Shown here piece after piece: positions 55,261-64,000 of a stretch of 64,000 bases of DNA. The position numbers were made by a program, and so were the translations under genes. Source of the DNA: Vespa crabro (Eukaryota > Arthropoda > Insecta > Hymenoptera > Vespidae); the NCBI RefSeq assembly GCF_910589235.1, contig NC_060979.1, positions 1,612,001 to 1,676,000 on the forward strand, written 5' to 3'. The notes beneath the pieces were generated by a model. That model made no database searches and had not been told where the DNA came from. It worked only from the letters and a program-made list of their open reading frames with translations. Numbering within the stretch: position 1 is the stretch's first letter; each line of letters begins with the position of its first letter.

Positions 55261-55445
55261 GCTATCGCGGACAGATCGTAAATGAGCGATTATTTCGATG
55301 GTCTTCTTTCGTCTCTCGATTAGAAGCACGTCATATGAAGCGTTCTCATTGGTCGCTTTATCGCCCAATGATTGATCAGCCGCGTATCGGAGTGCTCTCT
55401 GTTGGCATCGTTTACATTAATGACGCATTAACACTCTGCTACGCT
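55261..55445. promoter_or_regulatory. GC-richer promoter-like patch with inverted CCAAT boxes
   Basis: This short patch stands out from the AT-rich surroundings. It contains CTCATTGGTCGC, CCCAATGATTGATCAGC and CGATCG/CGCG words. Opposed CCAAT motifs about 20 bp apart suggest a promoter, perhaps bidirectional. No confident gene was found on either side, so the call rests on composition and motifs only. Confidence 0.35.
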
Positions 55446-55594
55446 ACAATTATTAGAAAATATTCTTGATTAACGTTAGTACTTCACCTATGCTTTCATA
55501 TTGTGAAAACGATTTTCTCATTAAATTATAGATCAAATGGACCTTTATTTCTATATCATTGAATTTACATCGATTGCGCATAGAAAAAGGTTAT

Positions 55595-55924
55595 ATGATT
55601 CCATTGAATAAGGTAAGCTTGATTTTTTATTATAAAAATTATATCCTTCCAATTTTTATTTCGGTTTTGTCTTACCTATTTATTTTTTTATAATTTAATT
55701 GACGATCGAGACAGCGACGTTCTTTTAGTTTATAATGTGAATACAATTTTTTCCCATTACAACTTGGTTATGTTTCGAGTACTTATTACTTATTACATTT
55801 CACTATTATAGGAGCTAAAGGAATGTTTAAGTAAAAAAAAAAAAAAAAAAAAATGTACGGAAATCTGTTCTACAGAACTTATTCTATTATTTCAAATGTT
55901 GCAAAAGAGGTTAGGATTAATAGT
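55595..55924 (+). other. Exon-like scraps downstream of the promoter-like patch (low confidence)
   Basis: An 18-bp ATG segment (55,595-55,612; M-I-P-L-N-K) is followed by GTAAGC. An acceptor-like TATTATAG at about 55,805-55,812 opens a frame starting ELKECLSK, then a 21-nt A run, then CTEICSTELILLFQMLQKR. The frame stays open to about 55,970. No family is recognised, and the A run argues against a functional gene. Could be a decayed gene 5' end. Confidence 0.2.
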
Positions 55925-55984
55925 ATTACTGAATACATCAACGATAAAAATGTCTGCTCTTTCATGTTTCTAAAAAACAAGGCT

Positions 55985-57434
55985 TGTAAAATCTGATGAA
56001 GTGTATTCAAATAAGATAATGTAAGCGATAAAGATATTAATATAATTACAGGTTCTAGTATTCTTAATTTGGTATTTAATGATTTTATAATATGCAATTT
56101 TCAGTGGAGGGAGAATAAACATTAATTGAAGATATCACTAAAAGAAATGAGTTAGTTTCTAAAGTTCAATAATTTCTTGTAGAAATTGTAAAAGTCATAA
56201 ACAATGTTTTACATGGAATAATTACAAGGATAATGAATTGAATGGAAATATGACTTAGATCAAGGAAGGAGCTGTTTGAGATTTCACTTTTTTTGACATT
56301 AAGACTTTCAAGAATTGTCTCTCTAAACAATATCATTGATTAACTTTCAGAATATTATGGTCAAACTAGAAGATACAATGCATATAACTTAGATGTTATA
56401 AAAAAAAAAAAGTTGTATGTACAACAATCTTGTATATAATATCAGATTGATTACTAGCTGTATCAAAATTTTTCTTTGATATAATTATGAAATGGCTAGA
56501 GCAGAGCTTTATCTATAAGAATTCTTTACTTGACTGAAAAGCAAAGATTTGACAAATCCTGATCTAGTGAAGAAATGTCTCATAGAATAAACATAATATA
56601 AATTAATCATTCAATGACATTGCATGAAAAAAAGTATCAAAAAATGTATTTGTATAGACCCATACATTGAAGCTTGATATATGTGATTGCTATGGTCATA
56701 TTTAATGTTGATAATGCAAGCAGAATGGAAGAGCTAGAAGATAAAACAAGCTATACTGAAAAACCTGGATAAGAAGCAAACTGATAAAGCAGAAGTACAA
56801 GTCTAAATATTGTCTAAAGACAATATCTTTGTAATGATGAAAGAAAATTCATTTGGATAAGACAGAAGTATTAACATTACACCAATGGATGGTACTAATT
56901 GGTATTTTTATGAACAAGTAAGCTTTCATTCAAATTACTTTTTAATCATAATTACTAAAACTTACTTTATTCGTTTGGACAAATGTTTGTTTTTCATCAA
57001 GAACTATTTAAAATTCACTCTTAACTTTTTCTATAATTCATTTATAACATTCTTTTGATATTAAGTTTTTAAAATCATAGAGATATAAAATATGAAATAA
57101 ATACAAAAATATTGAAAATGACGAAGTATAAAAAAATATAACAAAAGAAGGATTTTATTTTAATTCTTATTACATGTAATTCAATGAAAGTGAAATAGTA
57201 AATTCATGAAGTATATATAAGTATTCTGTGAAAGTTTCATTAAGTTAGATTCAACAGTTCTTTACAAAAAAAAAAAAAAAAAAAAAAAAAAGAAAAAAAA
57301 CCATGAAGTGAATGAATTTAATTATTTACTTTATTACTTTTTAATTTAATTATTAAGATAGGTCATTTATTATACTCCTTATCATTTTCTATTTCCTACT
57401 GCTATTATTTTTTATACATTTGGATACTCTAAAG

Positions 57435-57469
<35 letters not shown>

Positions 57470-57850
57470 TATACATATATATACATATATATGTATGTTT
57501 AGACTGAGTGATTAATGTAAGCAAATAATGACAAATCATAATTGTAATTGTAATAAATTTCAGTATTAGAATTGCATTTTTTGATATAATTTTCTATAAT
57601 AACAGTATCTGATAAAGATACATATCCAAAACATATTATTTAGAAAAATATTATTTTATTACTATGACTATATAATCAATCTAATATCTATGCACGGATA
57701 GTTATAAAAAAAAAAAGAAAAAAAAGAAAAAAAAAAAAAAAAGAAACGTGAAGTAGAAAAATAAAGAAAATATCAAAATTAATGAATACGATAGAGAAGT
57801 GGAGAATGTTTCTATATTTATGTTTACGTTTACAGATTGATTTTGGAAAA
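55985..57850. other. AT-rich region with interrupted frames only
   Basis: Pieces such as SEYYGQTRRYNAYNLDV (near 56,350-56,400) look faintly coding, but stops interrupt every frame. Poly-A at 57,266-57,300 and a TA run at about 57,438-57,466. No gene supported. Confidence 0.4.
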
Positions 57851-57858
57851 TAGCAACG

Positions 57859-57984
57859 ATGGATGTGTCATTGAAAGAGAACGAACAAGAAGAAGCCTTT
57901 GAAAATATCAACAATCTCGCATCCGTTCAAGAGTTTTATTATGGTGAAAACTATATTCATAATCAAACGAACAAAATCTTTTAG
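57859..57984 (+). other. Short open frame of 41 codons (low confidence)
   Basis: ATG at 57,859 follows an acceptor-like GTTTACGTTTACAG by about 25 nt. It encodes MDVSLKENEQEEAFENINNL, then ASVQEFYYGENYIHN, ending TAG. Its composition is more protein-like than its surroundings, but no continuation, family or conservation evidence is available. Confidence 0.2.
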
Positions 57985-58486
57985 GAAAATTATTTGATTG
58001 AGAAATTTTGTGAAAAAATGTCCTAATATCCATCACATTTATCTTTTGATACGCTGAAAAGAGGTTAGAACGTTTTAACGCAAGGAACTCATGAAAGATT
58101 CAGTGAGTTATTTACTATTTCTGTATTATTATTTCATCCTAATTTAACTTAGAGATTTCCTATTTTCTTATAATATATACTTCATTTTGATGGGCAAAAA
58201 AGTATGAGTCAAATATACTACCATTAGTTTTATAGAAAAAAGTTTATAATATTTGAAGTGTGATATTAAATCAGACATTAGATTTTGAGTCTTGAAAATT
58301 GATATATGTGATATTTATTTCAAAACATTTTTATCTTTTTTAAATGACAACTTATATTACTTTTATCTTTATTTTCATTTTAATTTATATTTATTTGATC
58401 AAGAATAAACATCCTAAAGTAGCTAAATAATGTATTTATGTTACTGTATACATAATAGTACAAATTACAAAATGCTTAACGATTTA

Positions 58487-58534
<48 letters not shown>

Positions 58535-59925
58535 TATATATGTATATAATATGTAATCGTTAAACGGTTTAAATATAAATAAACTTGTACTTATAGTTAG
58601 ACTAAATTTTAAAAGAAGAGATAAAATATTGTAACTTAATTTATATCATATTTTTGATATATATATATTATTAAAATCTCAGATTAAAGATCAAGAAAGA
58701 AATACAATTGACTTATATGTTGTATAGAATCATAATTAATGTATAACAATGTAGGATATTTTAGCATACTGATCTCATTATTTTGATCAGAATTTGATTG
58801 CATATATATTTTTATAATCAACAAAGATTTAATATTTATTATTTAGTATTTCAAAGTTATAAGAAGAAAAAAATTAATAAATAAATTATTTTGATCTTGT
58901 TAACGTTGGACATGCACAAGTAACATACAAAAAGTAACAGAAAGTTGTTTTCCTTGAAATAATTATGTATTTATGATACGTATCTAAGTAATTACGTATA
59001 CCTGGCTGAGAAAATTAATAGCTATTTCAATGGACGTTTTTTCAGTTTTTTTCTATACTGAGAAAAAAGGAATTAAAATTCCAATATCACATAATCATGA
59101 TAGAAGGCGATTGTAGCTTATTAAATGTTGATATCTCAATGACCGATAGGTCATCACTTATACAAAATGTTTTCATTGTTTTTCAGGTCACGGTGATTGT
59201 GTAATTCAATCATAAAATAATTAATATCGATTACAATTATTAACATTTTTAAAGGTGCAATAAATTTATTCAAAAAAATGTCAAAACTATTCATACGAAG
59301 TTTGTCCTTTAAATACATATTTGTATGTGTATACGTGATATCTTTTGAAATGAAACTTCGAAGTTGACGATAATGTGGAATGAAAATGAAATGAAAAGAA
59401 AGAAATGAATGTGAAAGAATAAAGTATACAAAGATATGCTGAGAAAAAGAAAGAGATAGAGAATAAATATAGAAACAAGTTGTGAATGAATGAATATTTT
59501 GATTAGTATCTATAATAAAATATATTATATAGTGATATAAATGATCAATATAAATAATTAATTATCATGCTCAAATTGCGTCGTGATTTATTATAAATAT
59601 TGATATTAATTTATTTATTGACCATATATATTACGTAATGATATTTTATTATTAATAATGATCTTTGATTTAAATATAATGTGTTATCATATAGATTGTA
59701 AAAATACAATCAATTGTATTTTTATTGTTTTATATAAATAATGGACGTTTTGTTTTAAAAATATCCTATATATTTTGTTTAAATTGAAAATAATATAATA
59801 CCATGAAATGTGAATCCTTTTGATGACATATTATTTAACATGAAATCATAAGATACTCATACGTATGCGATAATTAATTACATACGTATATGTATATGTC
59901 CTTGTCCCATTATTATTTCTATTTT

Positions 59926-59974
<49 letters not shown>

Positions 59975-61428
59975 TTAAGTGTCCTTGTCTCTCATTGTTA
60001 ATGTCCTTGAATATATCTATAAGAAGAACAATAGTTTTGTATACAAAACATATTGAAGAGAATAGAGAGATCATAGAAAGTTTCGTTTGTAAAACTACAA
60101 AACTTTTTCAAAATCTTATTTATTCTATCGTGACAACAAGAGGATATATTATTATAGAGGATATATATTATTATATACATTATTATCCAAACGATTAGTA
60201 TTCTTAGTTTAGAATTTAATTATAAATTCTAAATACGATCAAGTTAGAATGTCATACGTTGATGTTTGTTGATATACGTGATACTTTGTAGAACAATGAT
60301 GTGAAGATAATATGGTACGGGACAAAAACTCATCTGTTATTGAAATTTCGTTCAAAACAATTGAAATATATCGTAGCGTTTATTAATGCTTGACTTAGCT
60401 CGAAATGATGATTTTGTTTAGAACAAAAACAAAAGAAAAAAAGAGTAGTTTTTGCGTTTGATTTCTGGGGGAAAAAAAAAAAAACGGAAACAAAAGAAAA
60501 CTATGGCAATGTGAAACGAATTACTCATTAATAATAAACTCTCAAAATAATGAAGTTTGAAACGTCCGAAGTATTATAACTCTTATGAAGAAAGAAATCG
60601 GATCAGAAAAATATTTTCAATTAAATCGATTGATACGATTCATTGAAAGATTATTAGTCGATTATATAAAAGATTACAAAATTACAAGCCTATTTTAAAG
60701 AAAAGAGAGAGAGAGGGAACAAAGGAATAATTAATTCTAATTAATTCTAATGGATTTAATAAAGTTGAAGCAATTAACAGGTATAATCGAAGAATGATCA
60801 TGGTAATATTAATTTTGAATAATCATATGATAAATGATAATAATAATGGATGTACCAGTTGAACATTTATTAAAAGATTTGACGATATTGGATAGAAAGT
60901 GTTAAAAATGATGATTTGATTATATTATGGAACGAACGATTTCCTAATTCGTGTGTTAGAATTGTTAAAATTTTAAAAATATCGTCTAGGAAATAAAAGA
61001 CACGAAGCTTTTAACGATATCCTTGGTCTATTGTAAGTTAAGTTTAAAATTTTAAGTTAATAATGCTCGCATTTATTTAAATAATTTCAAACTTTTCGAA
61101 TGGAAGTACCGAATACATCAAAAAAAAAAAAAAAAAGAGAAAAGAAGAAAAAAAAAATTAAAAAAGAAAAAAGGCAACGTTAAGATAACGAGTGAAACGT
61201 TAACTTATGTGAGAAATTTTCTGATCAAAATTCGTGATCTCGTATAAGAATCTCATTTCAATTTCGTCATTGACACGACATTTGAAAGATTTACGAACAT
61301 TTAACAGGTATTTCTATTTGAAATATTTTCTTTTTTTTTTTATATTTTTTTGAAATATGAAAAATATTTTCTTTTTTTTTAATATTTTTTTTTTTATATT
61401 TTCTTTTTAATATTTTTAAATATTAAAA

Positions 61429-61467
<39 letters not shown>

Positions 61468-61525
61468 ATTTTTCAGGTCGTCGATATCACTTAATCGTGA
61501 ACAGAAAGGATAAAATAAAAAGAAT

Positions 61526-61556
<31 letters not shown>

Positions 61557-61754
61557 TTTTTAATTATTTTTTGAAACGAAGAAAATTGAACAAGGTCACT
61601 CTTTGTCACTGGCCATTGGAACTTTAATCGAAGATATTGAAGTTAACACAGCATAGTATGCTAGTTAGATAAATTTGTTTAAAAAGAAAATGATTACCTT
61701 TGATTTTCCTGCTTGCTTACTTGCAAGTGACAACAAGAGATCATTTGTATTCAG

Positions 61755-61815
<61 letters not shown>

Positions 61816-61914
61816 GAAAGGTCGATGAACGAGTGAACTTAAAAAATATATCAAAAGCGTCTTTGTCACATAAACAAAATTCGAATCATTCGTGACGGTA
61901 GCATTATCAAGATT

Positions 61915-61953
<39 letters not shown>

Positions 61954-62175
61954 ATATTTTTATTGTAAAATCATGATTGTGTCGGGAAAGAAAATATCGA
62001 TGTAAATGAAAATAATGAATGAATTTGTACTTTTTCTTCTTATTTTAATAATTCAATGAAATGTTACTACTTAATCTCTTATATTTATTTCTTCCTTTGA
62101 TTAGCTGACGTGAATTTCATGGTGATCTATGCTATGATAGAACAGAGAAACGGTTTAATTTTGTTCAATGACAAA

Positions 62176-62236
<61 letters not shown>

Positions 62237-63748
62237 ATGTATATATACTACAATAAATATTTACTAATTATTTTTGATAAAACATTCGACAAAATTTTGT
62301 TTCTTTGTCACAAATTTATATAGAAATTATTATACGTTATTTATATTTATTATTCTTATATTATTATTAATTATATTTATTATTGTTTATCCATTGATCG
62401 TGAAACAAGTGTGTCTGTCGATGAAAAAATTGATTTTGTATCTAGGACGAATCATTGCGAGAGGCATATTAACAAATCCAAAAAAAAATATACATATAAA
62501 AGTCTGAAAAGTATGATTTCACAGCCTTACTAACACTACTTACTCTAATTCATATGAAACCAATTGTTATGTATTTAGATACAATATCGCTTATATTTGT
62601 AGTTTATATTTTGTTCACACCTGAAGTCAATGAAAAATAGTGAACCGTCTTGAAAGACAAATTTTTTATTTAAAAAAATTAATTAAATTGTATCAAACTG
62701 ATTCCATTGAAATTCTTATTGAACGATTATGTCAAACATTTGTAAAGATGTTTTGTTTAATTTTTAATTCCATGACAATTATTTATCCTAATTTAATAGA
62801 ATGATCTTTATAATGATAAACAAGGGATTTAATTTAGATATAAAATTTATATATTAATTATTAATATAAATTAATTAAGAAAAACGAATCATATTTAAAT
62901 ATGATGTAACTTATGTAAATAAGATAAATTTATCTAGATAATATTATGTGGGTAAAATAATACTAAATGAGTAATGATCCAGGCATAAAGCCTGTCAAAC
63001 ATTTATTTAAAGTTCAAATTGCAATTTTCATGCCAATTGTGCGATTAAATAAAATTAAATGAATATGATGAAATAATATGTTATCTGAATAAAATGTTTG
63101 TACAATTTTAAGTTAACGAAAAAGAAAAAAAAAAAGAAAAGAAAAGAAAATGTAATTGAATGGTTCTTTGGAAAGAGAAAGTTGAACAAAAAAATTTACC
63201 CGAGTAAGAGCTTTCTCTATTATTTTTTGTAAATTTTCTTTCTTAACAATTACGAGAATATTTTTTTTTATAAAAATCGATTTTTAAAAAAATCCACATA
63301 TATACATACAGATAGAAAAATATTTTTATAACTATTGTGGGATGTTTTGAAAAATTAATAAAAAAAAAAAAGAAAAAAAAACAATATTGATGATAATTGT
63401 CATAAAAGTAAAGAAAAGGAGTAATGAGATAAGAAAAATTTACAAAATGAAAGAAATAATTGAAAGAAAATAATTTACTGTATAAAATCTGTCGGAAAGT
63501 AAGTAATTTTAAGTAATTTTTAATAATAAATAATTATTTTTTCCTTCTTAAACGAACGTAAAGAATAAGATTAAAAAAAAAAAAAAAAAGGAACATAGTA
63601 ATTAAACAAGATATATAACAGAATTTTAATTACCGTGTCGAATTAATTAATAAAAAAGAATAGAAAAGAAAAAGAAATTAAATTTTCGTATCTTACTTTT
63701 AATAATATCTATTAAATAGAATTATCGAAATAAAATATATTTATATAA

Positions 63749-63787
<39 letters not shown>

Positions 63788-64000
63788 AAAGAAATATTAA
63801 AATGAAATACAATCGAATGATATTTTTTGAAGAAAAGATTAAAAAAATTAATTTACTAAAATAAAATCTTTCTTCATTATTTTTTCAAATTATTTTTCTT
63901 CTCGATTACAAGAAGATTTTTTACAAAAATTGGTCTACAAAAAAAAAACCTGCATACATACGAGAAATATATTTTTTGTATTTATTGTAAGAAGTGATTT
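57985..64000. other. AT-rich, microsatellite-rich region without supported genes
   Basis: Contains TA runs (about 58,492-58,530; 59,930-59,971; 62,182-62,216), a (GA)n run at 61,757-61,812, a TG run at 62,216-62,237, and poly-T/poly-A tracts (61,425-61,463; 61,918-61,949; 63,760-63,785). Small open frames at 59,995 and 62,274 lack motifs, splice context or paralogues. I see no RNA gene or transposon. Confidence 0.5.
61757..61812. repeat. (GA)n microsatellite
   Basis: Uninterrupted GA dinucleotide run. Confidence 0.95.

Noticed and set aside
62274..62507. Hydrophobic 77-codon frame
   Set aside because: No homology recognised, no splice or promoter context, and an AT-rich composition that easily yields Ile/Leu/Phe runs.

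Overview
The window is a very AT-rich piece of an insect nuclear genome. It is most likely from a hymenopteran (a bee or wasp), because it carries a head-to-tail array of spliced 7tm_6 odorant receptor (OR) genes with long A/T tracts and many microsatellites. I cannot name the species from sequence alone.

Layout. All OR genes lie on the minus strand, so transcription runs right to left. By splice-site tracing I built seven gene models (A to G), plus the first exon of an eighth whose body lies left of base 1. Six models (A-F) are complete and open, with 7 coding exons. Exon lengths are constant: 18, 448, 286, 100, 111, 156 and 51 bp (63 bp for the last exon of F). Proteins are 389 aa (393 for F). 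The first coding exon is only six codons long (MEKKIE-like in A-D, M-K-R-T-K-E/M-E-G-T-K-E in E/F). It sits 0.8-2.2 kb upstream of the rest, inside a conserved promoter block, and an ORF scan misses it. Two clades are visible: A-D (1,993-30,127) and E-G (32,726-52,545). Model G lacks a recognisable first exon and carries a decayed piggyBac in its last intron. A relic of OR exons 6 and 7 lies between A and B.

Between and around the ORs are three copies of an unidentified two-exon-like sequence ('U'). Two copies lie in opposite orientation (about 31 kb minus, 46 kb plus) and bracket the E/F pair; a truncated copy with stops lies at 22 kb. Mobile elements include a decayed piggyBac with an interrupted transposase, its 287-bp deletion derivative, mariner-type short palindromes as tandem hairpins, and nested MITEs.

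At 53.6-54.6 kb, just upstream of the array, are three tandem 5S rRNA genes on the plus strand. A short GC-richer, promoter-like patch follows at about 55.3 kb. The rest, to 64 kb, is AT-rich and low in complexity; I find only low-confidence exon-like scraps there.

Most striking pattern: several introns (intron 5 of A/B/C, intron 3 of B/C, intron 3 of E/G) are nearly identical between paralogues whose exons have clearly diverged. This suggests patchwork gene conversion or an unrecognised constraint on noncoding sequence.
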